From: Pseudomonas sp. PB106
GTDB lineage: Bacteria; Pseudomonadota; Gammaproteobacteria; Pseudomonadales; Pseudomonadaceae
Assembly (NCBI RefSeq): GCF_009764645.1
Contig: NZ_RWIM01000004.1
Coordinates: forward strand, 1 to 62,262
DNA length: 62,262 nucleotides
Direction: 5' to 3'
Shown: piece by piece, positions 18,157 to 28,011 of the stretch
How the letters are laid out: each line of letters begins with the position of its first letter
How positions within the stretch are numbered: the first letter of the stretch is position 1
Made by a program: the position numbers and the translations under genes
Notes under the pieces: model-generated
The model's input: the letters and a program-made list of their open reading frames with translations, nothing else
The model's database searches: none
Told to the model about the DNA's origin: nothing

Positions 18157-18951
18157 ATGAGCATCGTTCGTAGCGACAAGCCTTTTGTACTGGCCGGTCG
18201 TACTTACCAGTCGCGTTTGCTGGTCGGTACCGGCAAGTACCGTGACATGGAAGAAACCCGTCAGGCCATCGAAGCCTCGGGTGCCGAGATCGTCACCTTC
18301 GCCGTGCGCCGCACCAACCTGGGCCAGATCGAAGGCGAGCCGAACCTGCTCGACGTGCTGTCGCCAGAGCGCTACACCTTCCTGCCGAACACCGCCGGTT
18401 GCTACGACGCCATCGAAGCTGTGCGCACCTGCCGCCTGGCCCGTGAGCTGCTCGATGGCCACAACCTGGTGAAGCTGGAAGTACTGGCCGACCAGAAAAC
18501 CCTGTTCCCTAACGTCATCGAAACCCTCAAGGCCGCCGAAACGCTGGTCAAAGAAGGTTTCGACGTGATGGTTTACACCAGTGATGACCCGATCATCGCC
18601 CGTCAATTGGCGGAAATCGGCTGCATCGCGGTGATGCCGCTGGCCGGTCTGATCGGTTCCGGTCTGGGGATCTGCAACCCGTACAACCTGCAGATCATTC
18701 TCGAAGAAGCCAAGATTCCTGTGTTGGTCGATGCCGGTGTCGGCACTGCGTCCGATGCGACCATCGCCATGGAACTGGGTTGCGATGCGGTGCTGATGAA
18801 CTCGGCGATCGCCCACGCCCAGCAACCGGTGATGATGGCTGAAGCCATGAAACACGCCATCGTTGCAGGCCGTCTGGCTTACCTCGCTGGCCGTATGCCG
18901 AAAAAACTCTATGCCAGCGCCTCTTCGCCGCTGGATGGTCTGATCAAGTAA
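18157..18951 (+). CDS. thiG: Thiazole synthase ThiG
   Basis: ThiG condenses deoxyxylulose 5-phosphate, dehydroglycine and the ThiS thiocarboxylate to the thiazole phosphate of thiamine. The 264-residue TIM-barrel protein contains [29 protein letters not shown] in its first third; the lysine that forms the imine with the sugar substrate is expected in the KLEVL region. The phosphate-binding end is [13 protein letters not shown] and AVLMNSAIA. The gene order thiS-thiG-trmB matches other pseudomonads. No THI-box riboswitch was recognised upstream of thiS. Confidence 0.97.
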   Translation: MSIVRSDKPFVLAGRTYQSRLLVGTGKYRDMEETRQAIEASGAEIVTFAVRRTNLGQIEGEPNLLDVLSPERYTFLPNTAGCYDAIEAVRTCRLARELLDGHNLVKLEVLADQKTLFPNVIETLKAAETLVKEGFDVMVYTSDDPIIARQLAEIGCIAVMPLAGLIGSGLGICNPYNLQIILEEAKIPVLVDAGVGTASDATIAMELGCDAVLMNSAIAHAQQPVMMAEAMKHAIVAGRLAYLAGRMPKKLYASASSPLDGLIK

Positions 18952-18960
18952 GAGCCATTG

Positions 18961-19686
18961 ATGACTGAATCGAACGACACGCCTATCCAGGCGGAAGAAG
19001 GCGACGAGCGCCAACACCGCCGCATCAAGAGTTTCGTGATGCGCGCCGGGCGCATGACCGAAGGCCAGCAACGCGGTCTGGATCAGGGCGCGCCGCTGTA
19101 CGTGCTGCCCTTGGCTGACGCGCCGGTGGATTACGATCAAGTGTTCGGCCGTTCGGCACCGCGCTCGCTGGAGATCGGTTTCGGCATGGGCCACTCGCTG
19201 CTGGAAATGGCCGCAGCCGCGCCGGATCAGGACTTCATCGGCGTGGAAGTACACCGTCCGGGTGTCGGCGCGCTGCTCAATGGCGTGCTGACGCAGGGCC
19301 TGACCAACCTGCGGGTCTACGATTGCGACGCGATTGAAGTGCTCAACCGTTGCATCGCCGACAACAGCCTCGATCGCCTGATGCTGTTCTTCCCGGATCC
19401 GTGGCACAAGAGCCGTCACCACAAGCGTCGCATCGTTCAGGCGTCGTTCGCTGAGCTGGTGCGTAGCAAGTTGAAGGTCGGCGGCATTCTGCACATGGCC
19501 ACCGACTGGGAACCGTACGCCGAATACATGCTGGAAGTGATGAACGTCGCCCCGGGCTACCGCAACCTCGCCGAAGACGGCAAGTGCGTACCGCGCCCGG
19601 CCGAACGCCCGATCACCAAGTTCGAGCGCCGCGGCGAACGTCTTGGCCATGGCGTGTGGGATCTGAAGTTCGAAAAACTCGCTTAA
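18961..19686 (+). CDS. trmB: tRNA (guanine-46-N7)-methyltransferase
   Basis: TrmB adds the N7-methyl group to G46 in the variable loop of many tRNAs. The 241-residue protein has the SAM-binding segment [15 protein letters not shown], the family motif [17 protein letters not shown] and a C-terminal [17 protein letters not shown] chose the ATG at 18961, nine bases after the thiG stop, rather than the in-frame TTG at 18958. It is followed by a family A repeat that probably marks the end of the transcript. Confidence 0.96.
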   Translation: MTESNDTPIQAEEGDERQHRRIKSFVMRAGRMTEGQQRGLDQGAPLYVLPLADAPVDYDQVFGRSAPRSLEIGFGMGHSLLEMAAAAPDQDFIGVEVHRPGVGALLNGVLTQGLTNLRVYDCDAIEVLNRCIADNSLDRLMLFFPDPWHKSRHHKRRIVQASFAELVRSKLKVGGILHMATDWEPYAEYMLEVMNVAPGYRNLAEDGKCVPRPAERPITKFERRGERLGHGVWDLKFEKLA

Positions 19687-19698
19687 GCATCACGCAAT

Positions 19699-19804
19699 GA
19701 TCGTTCCCACGCTCTGCGTGGGAATGCTGCCCGGGACGCTCTGCGTCCCACAGCGGACGCAGAGCGTCCATTGAGGCATTCCCACGCGGAGCATGGGAAC
19801 GATC
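19699..19804. repeat. Palindromic intergenic repeat, family A
   Basis: A 106-bp nested palindrome bounded by GATC: GATCGTTCCCACGCTCTGCG at the left and CGGAGCATGGGAACGATC at the right, with an inner GGGACGCTCTGCGTCCC hairpin. It lies between the convergent trmB and DUF3392 genes. Confidence 0.92.
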
Positions 19805-19820
19805 AAACGCGGCCGAAAGA

Positions 19821-20144
19821 TCAGCGGCGGTCGGCGACTACGCCGATCAGCACCAGTACCACCAACAACACCGGCGCCAAACTGTAGTTGTTGAACTGGC
19901 TCAAACCCTTGACCACCCAAGGCGTGGCATAGATCAGCGCCGCGCCGCTGCCGATCACGCAAAGCAGCGACATCAGCGGTACGCGCAAGGCGCCGGCGAT
20001 GCTGCCCAGGCGTTGCTCGACCCAGCCTTTGAAGTCAGCGCCGAACAGCACCAGCAGGCAGCCGACCAGCGCCAAGGCGATTTCCGAGAGGTTGCTGCGG
20101 CTCCAGCGGGAGACGGTGGCGAGCAGGTCGAGTATCAAATCCAT
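19821..20144 (-). CDS. DUF3392 family small membrane protein
   Basis: A 107-residue inner-membrane protein with three hydrophobic segments (about residues 19-35, 56-74 and 87-103). It is of the DUF3392 type common in pseudomonads and other gammaproteobacteria, and no function is known. It lies 35 bp after hemW on the same strand and is probably the last gene of the rdgB-hemW transcript. Confidence 0.82.
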   Translation of the reverse strand: MDLILDLLATVSRWSRSNLSEIALALVGCLLVLFGADFKGWVEQRLGSIAGALRVPLMSLLCVIGSGAALIYATPWVVKGLSQFNNYSLAPVLLVVLVLIGVVADRR

Positions 20145-20179
20145 GCGTTTTTCCTTGGAGCTGAAGTTGAGGGTTGGGC

Positions 20180-21385
20180 TCAGTTCAGAAATTGTTGCAG
20201 CAAGTCGTTGAGGAACAGCTGTCCACGCTCGGTGGCCGCCAGACGTGACGGTTCGACCTGCAACAGACCGCTTTGTTCTGCCGCTGCCCGGCCTTCGGCG
20301 AGGCTTTCCAGCGACAGGCCAGTGCGCTCCGGATACAGGCGCGATTCGACTCCGGCAGTCAGGCGCAATGCGTTCATCAGAAACTCGAACGGCATCTCGT
20401 CATTGGTCAGGGCTTTTTCGCCGGCCTGAAAGCTTTTTGCCGGGTTGAGATAGTCCTTTGGCAGACGTGTCTTCCAGGTACGCACGATGCGCCCGTCGGG
20501 ATGGCTGAGCTTGCCATGCGCACCGGCGCCGATCCCGATGAAGTCGCCAAAACTCCAGTAATTGAGGTTATGCCGCGCCGGACGCCCGGCCTGGGCATAC
20601 GCCGAGACTTCGTATTGCGCGTAACCGTGCTCGGCCAGCAGCGCTTGCCCCGCCTCTTGAATGTCCCACAGCGTGTCGTCTTCAGGCAGTACTGGCGGCT
20701 GATTCCAGAACACCGTGTTCGGCTCCAGCGTCAGTTGATACCAGGAGATGTGCGTAGGATTCAGCGCGATGGCCTGGCGCAGATCGCTCAAGGCATCTTC
20801 CAACGACTGATCCGGCAAGCCGTGCATCAAGTCGAGGTTGAAGTTATCGAACCCGGCCTGCCGCGCCATCCCGGCCGCGCGCACCGCTTCGTCACCGTTG
20901 TGAATCCGCCCGAGGGCCTGGAGTTTTTCCTGCTGGAAGCTCTGGATGCCGATCGACAGGCGATTGATCCCCAGCTTGCGGTAGGCGACGAACTTCTCTT
21001 GTTCGAACGTACCCGGATTGGCTTCCAGAGTAATTTCGATGTCATCGGCAAACGGAATGCGCTGCTCGACGCCTTCGAGCAAACGCCCAAGGGCCTCGGC
21101 GCTGAACAGGCTTGGCGTACCGCCACCGAAGAAGATCGAGCTGATTTCACGCCCGTAAACCGCGTGCAGATCCTGATCGAGATCGGCCAGCAGCGCGTCG
21201 ACGTATTCCTGCTCCGGCAAAACCGGGCTGGCGGTGTGCGAGTTAAAGTCGCAATACGGGCATTTGCGTACACACCACGGGATGTGGATGTACAGCGCCA
21301 GGGGTGGCAGCGTTGGCAGCGGCGCCCGAGGCGAAGAAGCGGCGCCGCCGACGATCAGCGACGACGCAGAAGAATCACGGGTCAT
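20180..21385 (-). CDS. hemW: Radical SAM heme chaperone HemW
   Basis: HemW is a radical-SAM protein related to coproporphyrinogen III dehydrogenase. It binds heme and is thought to deliver it to respiratory proteins; it does not itself oxidise coproporphyrinogen. The 401-residue protein has the cluster motif CVRKCPYC in [17 protein letters not shown] and the following [10 protein letters not shown] chose the ATG at 21385 because it overlaps the rdgB stop by four bases and removes a long Arg-rich extension. About 30 residues precede the core and include a short Pro-rich stretch. Confidence 0.94.
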   Translation of the reverse strand: MTRDSSASSLIVGGAASSPRAPLPTLPPLALYIHIPWCVRKCPYCDFNSHTASPVLPEQEYVDALLADLDQDLHAVYGREISSIFFGGGTPSLFSAEALGRLLEGVEQRIPFADDIEITLEANPGTFEQEKFVAYRKLGINRLSIGIQSFQQEKLQALGRIHNGDEAVRAAGMARQAGFDNFNLDLMHGLPDQSLEDALSDLRQAIALNPTHISWYQLTLEPNTVFWNQPPVLPEDDTLWDIQEAGQALLAEHGYAQYEVSAYAQAGRPARHNLNYWSFGDFIGIGAGAHGKLSHPDGRIVRTWKTRLPKDYLNPAKSFQAGEKALTNDEMPFEFLMNALRLTAGVESRLYPERTGLSLESLAEGRAAAEQSGLLQVEPSRLAATERGQLFLNDLLQQFLN

Positions 21386-21978
21386 TTCAAGCCCAGACGC
21401 TGGCGCAGCAGATCCATTGCACGGGCGCGGTGGCTGATCTGGTTCTTGTCGGCCGGGCTCAGTTCGGCGCTGGACACGTCGCGCTCCGGCACCCAGAACA
21501 GCGGGTCGTAACCGAACCCGTGCTCGCCGCTGGCGGCGGTCAGGATGCGTCCGTGCCACAGGCCTTCGCAGAGGATCGGCAACGGATCGTCGGCATGACG
21601 CACCAGCGCCAGCACGCAAACGAATTGCGCGCCGCGCTCTGCTTCCGGGACGTCTTTCAAGGCGTCGAGCAGTTTCGCGTTGTTGGCTGCATCGCCTTTG
21701 CCATCGGCATAGCGCGCCGAGTAGATGCCCGGCGCGCCACCGAGGAAATCCACCGCCAGACCGGAGTCATCCGCCAGCGCCGGCAACCCGGAAATGCGGG
21801 CGGCGTTGCGTGCCTTGAGAATGGCGTTTTCGACGAACGACAGACCGGTTTCTTCCGGCTCGACCTTGCTCCACTCACCAATCGAGCGCAGTTGCACCGA
21901 TTCGCCGAGCATGGCCTGGAGTTCTTTGAGTTTGCCGGCGTTATGGCTGGCCAGTACGAGCTGCTTGATGTTCATCAT
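21382..21978 (-). CDS. rdgB: XTP/dITP diphosphatase (house-cleaning pyrophosphatase)
   Basis: RdgB hydrolyses non-canonical purine nucleotides such as dITP and XTP to monophosphates, keeping them out of DNA. The 198-residue protein starts [15 protein letters not shown], includes [16 protein letters not shown] and [20 protein letters not shown], and ends with [11 protein letters not shown] and a [10 protein letters not shown] segment. All are family hallmarks. It overlaps both neighbours by four bases (DUF4426 gene upstream, hemW downstream), so the three are translationally coupled. Confidence 0.96.
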   Translation of the reverse strand: MMNIKQLVLASHNAGKLKELQAMLGESVQLRSIGEWSKVEPEETGLSFVENAILKARNAARISGLPALADDSGLAVDFLGGAPGIYSARYADGKGDAANNAKLLDALKDVPEAERGAQFVCVLALVRHADDPLPILCEGLWHGRILTAASGEHGFGYDPLFWVPERDVSSAELSPADKNQISHRARAMDLLRQRLGLK

Positions 21979-22409
21979 TCGCCGGGAAAGAGTTCTTGGT
22001 TGAAATTGATAGTGTTGATCTTGTCGCCGTTCTGCACCTTGATTTCAAAGGTGCGGGTTTCCTGCTGTTCCACCGGGTATTGGGCGATGTAGTAGATCGC
22101 GCCCTGTTCGGTAATCTGACGGAAATTCAGCGGCACGCTCTGGCTGGTCAGGTCTTTGACCGTGCCAGTGACGCCGGCGATCAGCGGTTTGCCGTCCTTG
22201 ATCACCGAGACATTGATCACGCCCTGATGCTTGCTGCGAATGAGTTCGGCAGCCTTGGCGATGTCCGGTTGCAGGTACGTCGAGTTGAAAGTGTTGTAGT
22301 GCACCGTCACGTCGCCAAAGGTTTCCTGACGCTCACCCTTGATGACGTCGGCCGCCAGCGCGCTGGCGCTCAGGCAGGCAGTCAATAACAACAACGCTAA
22401 ACGACCCAT
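21975..22409 (-). CDS. DUF4426 family exported protein
   Basis: A 144-residue protein with a clear Sec signal peptide ([20 protein letters not shown]), so the mature form is periplasmic. The start at 22409 places the signal at the N-terminus and removes an unlikely extension. The family (DUF4426) has no established function. It lies between metW and rdgB and overlaps rdgB by four bases, as in other pseudomonads. Confidence 0.87.
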   Translation of the reverse strand: MGRLALLLLTACLSASALAADVIKGERQETFGDVTVHYNTFNSTYLQPDIAKAAELIRSKHQGVINVSVIKDGKPLIAGVTGTVKDLTSQSVPLNFRQITEQGAIYYIAQYPVEQQETRTFEIKVQNGDKINTINFNQELFPGE

Positions 22410-22434
22410 GATCGTCTCCTCGAAATGACGTGGC

Positions 22435-23055
22435 TCAGACCGCGACCTTGTGGTCTGCGAGCTGTGGGCTGCTGACGCGGTAGATGCCGATCTCACCTAA
22501 CAGATTAGGCCATAGCTTACTGGCCCACCCGTGACGGTGCTGTTGATCCACGGCAAGCCGATCAATGACCTTCGCATGACGTTCGCGACACAGTTCTTCA
22601 AAGTCTTCGAAGGTGCAGAAGTGGATGTTCGGCGTGTTGTACCAGGTGTACGGCAGAAACTCGGAGACCGGCATCCGGCCCTTGCTCGCCAGGTACCAGC
22701 GGCAGCGCCAGTGACCGAAATTCGGGAAGGTGATGATGCACTGACGACCGACCCGGAGCATTTCGTCGAGGATCTTGTCCGGGTAGTGCACGGCTTGCAG
22801 GGCCTGGGTCATGACGACGATGTCGAAACTGTTGCTGGCGAAGTTGCCCAGCCCCTTGTCCAGATCCTGCTCGATAACGTTGACGCCTTTGGCCACGCAC
22901 TCGGCGATGTTGTCGGCGTCGTTTTCCAGGCCATAACCGGTGACGTTCTTGTTGTCGCGCAGCCAGGTCAGCAGTTCGCCGTCACCGCAACCGAGGTCGA
23001 GGACGCGGCTGCCGGCGGGGATCCATTCCTGGATGATTTCCAGATCAGCTCTCAT
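22435..23055 (-). CDS. metW: Methionine biosynthesis protein MetW
   Basis: MetW is a methyltransferase-fold protein that accompanies MetX in many bacteria. It increases or supports homoserine O-acylation, and its own enzymatic activity is not settled. The 206-residue protein has the SAM-type loop VLDLGCGDGELLTWL near residue 20. It begins 7 bp after the metX stop, so the two form an operon. Confidence 0.93.
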   Translation of the reverse strand: MRADLEIIQEWIPAGSRVLDLGCGDGELLTWLRDNKNVTGYGLENDADNIAECVAKGVNVIEQDLDKGLGNFASNSFDIVVMTQALQAVHYPDKILDEMLRVGRQCIITFPNFGHWRCRWYLASKGRMPVSEFLPYTWYNTPNIHFCTFEDFEELCRERHAKVIDRLAVDQQHRHGWASKLWPNLLGEIGIYRVSSPQLADHKVAV

Positions 23056-23062
23056 GGCTTTC

Positions 23063-24202
23063 TCACAACGTGATGCGGTTCATGTAATTGCCGAACGCCT
23101 GCAAGTAGCGCGGGATCGGAATCAGGAAGGCGTCGTGGCCCTGCGGCGCATCGATTTCCAGATAGCTGACGTCTTTGCGCGCCGCCATCAGCGCATCCAC
23201 CAGCTCCCGCGAACGGGCCGGGGAGAAGCGCCAGTCGGTGGTGAACGACATCACGCAGAACTTGGCCGTGGCGTTTTCGAAGGTTTTTGCCAGATCATCG
23301 TCGAAGTTCGCTGCCGGATCGAAGTAATCCAGCGCCTTGGTCATCAACAGATAAGTGTTGGCGTCGAAGCGTCCGGAGAACTCTTCGCCCTGATAACGCA
23401 GGTAGCTTTCGACCTGGAACTCGACACTGTGGAAGTCATAGTTGAGCTTTTCGCTCTTCAGGCCACGGCCGAATTTCTCGCCCATCGAATCGTCGGACAG
23501 GTAAGTGATGTGGCCGACCATGCGCGCCAGCATCAAGCCGCGCTTGGGAATCACGCCCGCTTCCTGGAACGAACCGCCGTGGAATTCCGGGTCCGTGAGG
23601 ATCGCCTGACGCGCGACCTCGTTGAAGGCGATGTTCTGCGCCGACAACTTCGGTGCCGAAGCGATGGCCAGGCAGTGACGTACGCGATCCGGGTAAGTGA
23701 TGGTCCATTGCAGCGCCTGCATGCCGCCGAGGCTGCCGCCGATCACCGCCGCCCACTGGCCGATGCCGAGCAGGTCAGCGAGGTGTGCCTGGCTGTGTAC
23801 CCAGTCTTCCACGGTGAGCACCGGGAAGTCGGCACCGAACGGTTTGCCGGTCTCCGAATTGATGCTGCTCGGGCCGGTGGAGCCGTTGCAGCCGCCCAGA
23901 TTATTCAGGCTGACCACGAAGAACTTGTTGGTGTCGATCGGTTTGCCGGGGCCGATGCAGCTGTCCCACCAACCGGGCTTGCGGTCGTCGACGCTGTGGT
24001 AGCCGGCAGCGTGGTGGTGGCCGGACAAGGCGTGGCAAATCAGCACAGCGTTGCTCGCTTGTGCGTTCAGCGTGCCGTAGGTTTCGTAGATCAGGTCATA
24101 GGCGGCCAGCGAACGGCCACAGGCCAGCGCCAGCGGTTCGCTGAAGTGCGCGGTTTGCGGCGTCACCAGACCAACAGAATCGGGGGGAAAGGCAGTTGGC
24201 AT
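23063..24202 (-). CDS. metX: Homoserine O-acyltransferase MetX
   Basis: MetX acylates homoserine in the first committed step of methionine synthesis. The 379-residue alpha/beta hydrolase has an oxyanion region ([11 protein letters not shown]), the nucleophile elbow [12 protein letters not shown] with its serine, and a C-terminal Asp and His pair ([14 protein letters not shown]). Pseudomonas MetX enzymes use succinyl-CoA, whereas many homologues use acetyl-CoA. I infer succinyl here from taxonomy and did not test it. It heads metX-metW, with a family A repeat separating it from yggU. Confidence 0.94.
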   Translation of the reverse strand: MPTAFPPDSVGLVTPQTAHFSEPLALACGRSLAAYDLIYETYGTLNAQASNAVLICHALSGHHHAAGYHSVDDRKPGWWDSCIGPGKPIDTNKFFVVSLNNLGGCNGSTGPSSINSETGKPFGADFPVLTVEDWVHSQAHLADLLGIGQWAAVIGGSLGGMQALQWTITYPDRVRHCLAIASAPKLSAQNIAFNEVARQAILTDPEFHGGSFQEAGVIPKRGLMLARMVGHITYLSDDSMGEKFGRGLKSEKLNYDFHSVEFQVESYLRYQGEEFSGRFDANTYLLMTKALDYFDPAANFDDDLAKTFENATAKFCVMSFTTDWRFSPARSRELVDALMAARKDVSYLEIDAPQGHDAFLIPIPRYLQAFGNYMNRITL

Positions 24203-24274
24203 CGACCCTGCTCTCGTTGAAATGAGGCGTAAGTCTAAAGACCGGGGGGGTTAGCGGCAAGCAACTACCTGCGC

Positions 24275-24383
24275 TCGTTCCCACGCTCCGCGTGGGAATG
24301 CCTCATTGGACGCTCCGCGTCCGCTTCGGCGAGGGACGCGGAGCGTCCCGGGATGCATTCCCACGCAGAGCGTGGGAACGATC
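24275..24383. repeat. Palindromic intergenic repeat, family A
   Basis: A 109-bp copy with TCGTTCCCACGCTCCGCG at the left and GCGTGGGAACGATC at the right. The terminal GATC overlaps the yggU stop codon by two bases. Confidence 0.92.
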
Positions 24384-24669
24384 AGCGCGTCAGATCAGGC
24401 AAATCCGGCAACTTCTTCGGCGAGCAGATCTTCACCCGCTTCTGCCGGTTCAACTCGCCACTGAGCAAACTGACCTGGCTCTTGGAAACTCCAAACGCTT
24501 TGGCCAGAAAGCCCATCAGATACGCATTGGCCTTGCCTTCAACCGGCGGCGCGGTCAGGCGGATCTTCAGGCGATCGCCGTGCAGCCCGGCGAAGTCATC
24601 GCTGCGGGCTGCCGGTTGCAGGTGACACTCGAGGATCAAGTCATCACCGTCCCATCGAAACCAGCTCAC
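24382..24669 (-). CDS. yggU: DUF167/YggU family protein
   Basis: A 95-residue protein of the UPF0235/DUF167 family, with no known function. The central KIRLTAPPVEGKANAYLMGFLAKAF region is the diagnostic segment. It starts with GTG and overlaps the yggT stop by four bases (GTGA), so it is coupled to yggT. The order yggS-proC-yggT-yggU is common in gammaproteobacteria. Confidence 0.9.
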   Translation of the reverse strand: MSWFRWDGDDLILECHLQPAARSDDFAGLHGDRLKIRLTAPPVEGKANAYLMGFLAKAFGVSKSQVSLLSGELNRQKRVKICSPKKLPDLPDLTR

Positions 24670-25256
24670 ATCAGCAGACGGAGGATTTCCGGCATCATCG
24701 TCATCGCGGCCAGATTGTTGATCACCAGCATGTCGATCAGCTTCAGCGCGAGGAAGGCAAAGATCGGCGACAGATCCAGACCACCGAGGTTTGGCAGGAT
24801 TTTGCGGAACGGCGCCAGTGCCGGCTCACAGATCTGGTTGACCAGTTCAGCGCCCGGATTGTGGCTGCCTGGCGCGACCCACGACAGAATCACGCTGATG
24901 ATCAGGGCGAAGAAGAAGATCTTCAGGAACAGCGCGGTCACGCCGATCAGCGACCAGATAAACAATTGCAACGGGTTGCCGGTGGTGCCGTAAGTCAGCA
25001 GCAGAGTCAGCGCCATCAGCGCCAGTTGCACCAGAATCGCCAGCACCAGCGACGACATGTCGAGGCCGAACAGGCTTGGGATGATCCGGCGCAATGGCTT
25101 GAGCAGCGGCTGGGTGGCTTTGACGATGAACTGGCACAGCGGGTTGTAGAAGTTCGCCCGCACCAGTTGCAGGACGAAGCGCAGCAGCACGATCAGCAGG
25201 TACAGACTGCCGAGGGTTTGCAGCACGTAAACCGCTGCAGTGTTCAATCCAATCAT
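24666..25256 (-). CDS. yggT: YggT family membrane protein
   Basis: A 196-residue inner-membrane protein made of two copies of the YggT unit. Each contains a P-x-x-x-x-x-R-x-x-P-type stretch (PLCQFIVKATQPLLKPLRR and ICEPALAPFRKILP) among hydrophobic helices. E. coli YggT has been linked to osmotic-stress tolerance; the molecular role is unclear. The ATG at 25256 is preferred because the longer frame adds a hydrophilic segment that belongs to the proC shadow frame. It lies 10 bp after proC. Confidence 0.92.
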   Translation of the reverse strand: MIGLNTAAVYVLQTLGSLYLLIVLLRFVLQLVRANFYNPLCQFIVKATQPLLKPLRRIIPSLFGLDMSSLVLAILVQLALMALTLLLTYGTTGNPLQLFIWSLIGVTALFLKIFFFALIISVILSWVAPGSHNPGAELVNQICEPALAPFRKILPNLGGLDLSPIFAFLALKLIDMLVINNLAAMTMMPEILRLLM

Positions 25257-25266
25257 GTAAGGCTCC

Positions 25267-26085
25267 TTATTTGCCCAGTTGTTCGGCCATTTCGGCCGAG
25301 CGGTGCGCGGCGGCGCCGAGTGCAGTTTCGACCAGGGCTTCGAAGCCATTGGCCTGGAATGATTTGATCGCGGCTTCGGTGGTGCCGTTTGGCGACGTCA
25401 CGCGACGACGCAGTTCGGCAGCATCGACATCGCTGGAGACGGCCATGTGTGCGGCGCCCAGCGCGGTCTGCAGGGTCAGTTGCTCGGCGATGTCCTTCGG
25501 CAGACCGAGTTTGACCCCGGCAGCGGTCATGGCTTCGATCAGCAGGAAGAAGTAGGCAGGGCCGGAACCGGACACTGCCGTCACCGCATCCAGTTGTTGT
25601 TCTTCGTTCAGCCACAGCGCGATACCGACGGCGGACAGCAACTCTTCAGCCTGCTGCCGCTGCTCGGCGGTCACTTCGCTGGTCGCGTACAAGCCGCTGA
25701 CGCCCTGACGCAGCAGTGCCGGGGTGTTCGGCATGCAGCGCACGATCGGCTGCTCGCCGAGCCATGCGGTCATGCTCGCGCAAGTGATGCCGGCCGCGAT
25801 GGAGACCACCAGTTGATTCGGTTTCAGGCTCGGGCGAATCGCTTCGCACACGGCTTTCATTGCCTGTGGCTTGACCGCCAGGACGATCACATCGACGCCG
25901 TCGATGGCCTGGGCGTTGTCAGCGAAGGTTTCGATGCCGTGCTCGGCGCTGACCTTGGCGCGGGTTTCTTCGCCCGGATCACTGGCGCGGATCTTCTCCG
26001 CTTCCAGACCTTTAGCGCGCAGGCCGCCGATCAGGCTGGCCGCCATGTTGCCCGCACCGATAAACGCAATACGTGTGTTGCTCAT
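25267..26085 (-). CDS. proC: Pyrroline-5-carboxylate reductase
   Basis: ProC reduces pyrroline-5-carboxylate to proline with NAD(P)H in the last step of proline synthesis. The 272-residue protein has the Rossmann start IAFIGAGNMAASLIGGL and the C-terminal family signature around DELRRRVTSPNGTTEAAI, read here as DAAELRRRVTSPNGTT. Length and motifs are normal. It follows yggS by 23 bp. Confidence 0.97.
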   Translation of the reverse strand: MSNTRIAFIGAGNMAASLIGGLRAKGLEAEKIRASDPGEETRAKVSAEHGIETFADNAQAIDGVDVIVLAVKPQAMKAVCEAIRPSLKPNQLVVSIAAGITCASMTAWLGEQPIVRCMPNTPALLRQGVSGLYATSEVTAEQRQQAEELLSAVGIALWLNEEQQLDAVTAVSGSGPAYFFLLIEAMTAAGVKLGLPKDIAEQLTLQTALGAAHMAVSSDVDAAELRRRVTSPNGTTEAAIKSFQANGFEALVETALGAAAHRSAEMAEQLGK

Positions 26086-26108
26086 GTGTGGTCCTTATCT
26101 GGAAACGT

Positions 26109-26795
26109 TCAAGATTGGGAATAGTCGCGGGCGCCGAACAGGGCCGTACCGATACGCACCCAGGTGGCGCCTTGGGCAATGGCCGACTCGAGATCGTGGC
26201 TCATGCCCATGGAAAGTGTGTCGAGCGGCAGATCGAGACTCGCCTGCAATTTCTGCACAGCGGCGAACGCCGCGTCTTGTTCGGCGCGATCTTCGGTCGG
26301 CTCGGGAATCGCCATCAGCCCGCGCAATTTCAAACGCGGCAAAGCGCTGATCGCAGCGGCCAGCGCCGGCAGATCGTCAGGGGTGCAGCCGGATTTACTG
26401 GCTTCACCGCTGACATTGACCTGAATGCAGATGTTCAGCGGCGGCAGTTCGGCCGGGCGCTGTTCAGACAGACGTTGAGCGATTTTCAGGCGATCCACGG
26501 AGTGCACCCAGTCGAAATGCTCGGCAATCGCACGAGTCTTGTTCGATTGAATGGGGCCGATGAAGTGCCAGATCAAGGGCAGGTCGGCCAGTTCGAGCTG
26601 TTTGCCCAAGGCTTCCTGCAAGTAATTCTCGCCAAAGTCGCGCAGGCCGGCGGCATACGCTTCGCGCAACGCTTCGGCGGGTTTGGTCTTGCTCACGGCG
26701 AGCAACTGGACACTGTTTTCAGGACGGTGTGCGGCTTGGGTCGCGGTCTGGATGCGCGAACCAACGTGGAGAATGTTGTCTGCTATCGTGGACAT
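26109..26795 (-). CDS. yggS: Pyridoxal phosphate homeostasis protein YggS
   Basis: YggS/PLPBP binds pyridoxal 5'-phosphate without known catalysis and buffers the cofactor pool; its loss disturbs vitamin B6 and amino-acid metabolism. The 228-residue protein has the PLP lysine in LLAVSKTKP, then FGENYLQEALGK, WHFIGPIQSNK and LSMGMSHDLESAI, with the GTALFGARDY end. I chose the ATG at 26795 over the TTG at 26798. It is divergent from pilT with only 56 bp between the starts, the same arrangement as PAO1 PA0394-PA0395 by recall. Confidence 0.95.
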   Translation of the reverse strand: MSTIADNILHVGSRIQTATQAAHRPENSVQLLAVSKTKPAEALREAYAAGLRDFGENYLQEALGKQLELADLPLIWHFIGPIQSNKTRAIAEHFDWVHSVDRLKIAQRLSEQRPAELPPLNICIQVNVSGEASKSGCTPDDLPALAAAISALPRLKLRGLMAIPEPTEDRAEQDAAFAAVQKLQASLDLPLDTLSMGMSHDLESAIAQGATWVRIGTALFGARDYSQS

Positions 26796-26851
26796 CAAGA
26801 GGCGCCGGCGGTCTGAAGGTTCGCGGCATTCTACTGGAATTGAGGAGCGCT

Positions 26852-27886
26852 ATGGATATCACTGAACTGCTGGCCTTCAGCGCCAAACAAGGCGCTTCCG
26901 ACCTGCATCTGTCGGCCGGTCTGCCGCCGATGATCCGTGTCGATGGCGATGTGCGGCGGATCAATCTGCCGCCGCTGGATCACAAGCAAGTGCACGAATT
27001 GATCTACGACATCATGAACGACACCCAGCGGGTCGACTTCGAGAAACATCTGGAAACCGACTTTTCTTTCGAAGTCCCCGGCGTGGCGCGCTTTCGGGTT
27101 AACGCGTTCAACCAGAACCGTGGTGCCGGCGCCGTATTTCGGACCATTCCGTCTAAAGTGCTGAGCATGGACGACCTCGGCATGGGCGATGTCTTTCGCA
27201 AGATCACCGACGCCCCGCGCGGGCTGGTGCTGGTCACCGGGCCGACCGGTTCGGGCAAGTCGACCACGCTGGCGGCGATGATCGATTACCTCAATACCCA
27301 TCGCCATCACCACATCCTGACCATTGAAGATCCGATCGAATTCGTTCACGAATCGCGCAAATGCCTGATCAATCAACGCGAAGTTCATCGTGATACCCGC
27401 AGTTTCGCCACCGCTTTGCGTTCGGCGCTGCGCGAAGACCCTGATGTAATTCTGGTGGGTGAAATGCGCGATCTGGAAACCATCCGCTTGGCGCTGACTG
27501 CTGCCGAAACCGGGCACTTGGTATTCGGCACGTTGCACACGACCTCGGCGGCGAAAACCATCGACCGTGTGGTGGACGTGTTTCCCGGTGACGAGAAGTC
27601 GATGGTCCGCTCAATGCTGTCGGAGTCGTTGCTGGCGGTGGTTTCGCAAACGCTGATCAAGAAGATCGGCGGCGGACGGGTGGCGGCGCACGAGATCATG
27701 CTGGGCACGTCGGCGATCCGTAACCTGATCCGTGAGGACAAGGTCGCGCAGATGTATTCGGCGATTCAAACGGGTGGGTCGTTGGGGATGCAGACGCTGG
27801 ACATGTGCCTGAAGGATCTGGTGACCAAGGGCTTGATCAGCCGCGAGCATGCGCGGGAGAAGGCGCGTACGCCGGATAATTTCTGA
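26852..27886 (+). CDS. pilT: Type IV pilus retraction ATPase PilT
   Basis: PilT is the hexameric motor that depolymerises type IV pili, powering twitching and DNA or phage uptake. The 344-residue protein starts MDITELLAFSAKQGASDLHLS and has Walker A GPTGSGKS (residues 130-137). It also has the Asp-box/Walker B region LREDPDVILVGEMRDLETI, HLVFGTLHTTSA and the C-terminal AIRNLIREDKVAQMYS motif that is important for retraction. The ATG at 26852 follows TGAGGAG. In PAO1 pilU follows directly; here a repeat and a convergent gene follow, so pilU is not at this locus. Confidence 0.97.
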   Translation: MDITELLAFSAKQGASDLHLSAGLPPMIRVDGDVRRINLPPLDHKQVHELIYDIMNDTQRVDFEKHLETDFSFEVPGVARFRVNAFNQNRGAGAVFRTIPSKVLSMDDLGMGDVFRKITDAPRGLVLVTGPTGSGKSTTLAAMIDYLNTHRHHHILTIEDPIEFVHESRKCLINQREVHRDTRSFATALRSALREDPDVILVGEMRDLETIRLALTAAETGHLVFGTLHTTSAAKTIDRVVDVFPGDEKSMVRSMLSESLLAVVSQTLIKKIGGGRVAAHEIMLGTSAIRNLIREDKVAQMYSAIQTGGSLGMQTLDMCLKDLVTKGLISREHAREKARTPDNF

Positions 27887-27892
27887 GGGGGT

Positions 27893-28002
27893 GATCGTTC
27901 CCACGCTCTGCGTGGGAATGCAGCCCGGGACGCTCTGCGTCCCTGCCGAAGCGGACGCGGAGCGTCCATTGAGGCATTCCCACGCGGAGCGTGGGAACGA
28001 TC
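27893..28002. repeat. Palindromic intergenic repeat, family A
   Basis: A 110-bp copy running from GATCGTTCCCACGCTCTGCG to CGGAGCGTGGGAACGATC. It fills the gap between the convergent pilT and NlpC/P60 genes, 6 bp after the pilT stop. Confidence 0.93.
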
Positions 28003-28011
28003 GGTATGGTG

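Noticed and set aside
17872..19650. A 592-codon open frame antisense to thiS, thiG and trmB
   Set aside because: All three genes on the other strand have intact family motifs. The antisense product is His/Gln-rich without any motif.
19690..19962. Apparent 90-residue gene between trmB and the DUF3392 gene
   Set aside because: Most of it is the family A palindrome, and the rest overlaps the DUF3392 gene in another frame.
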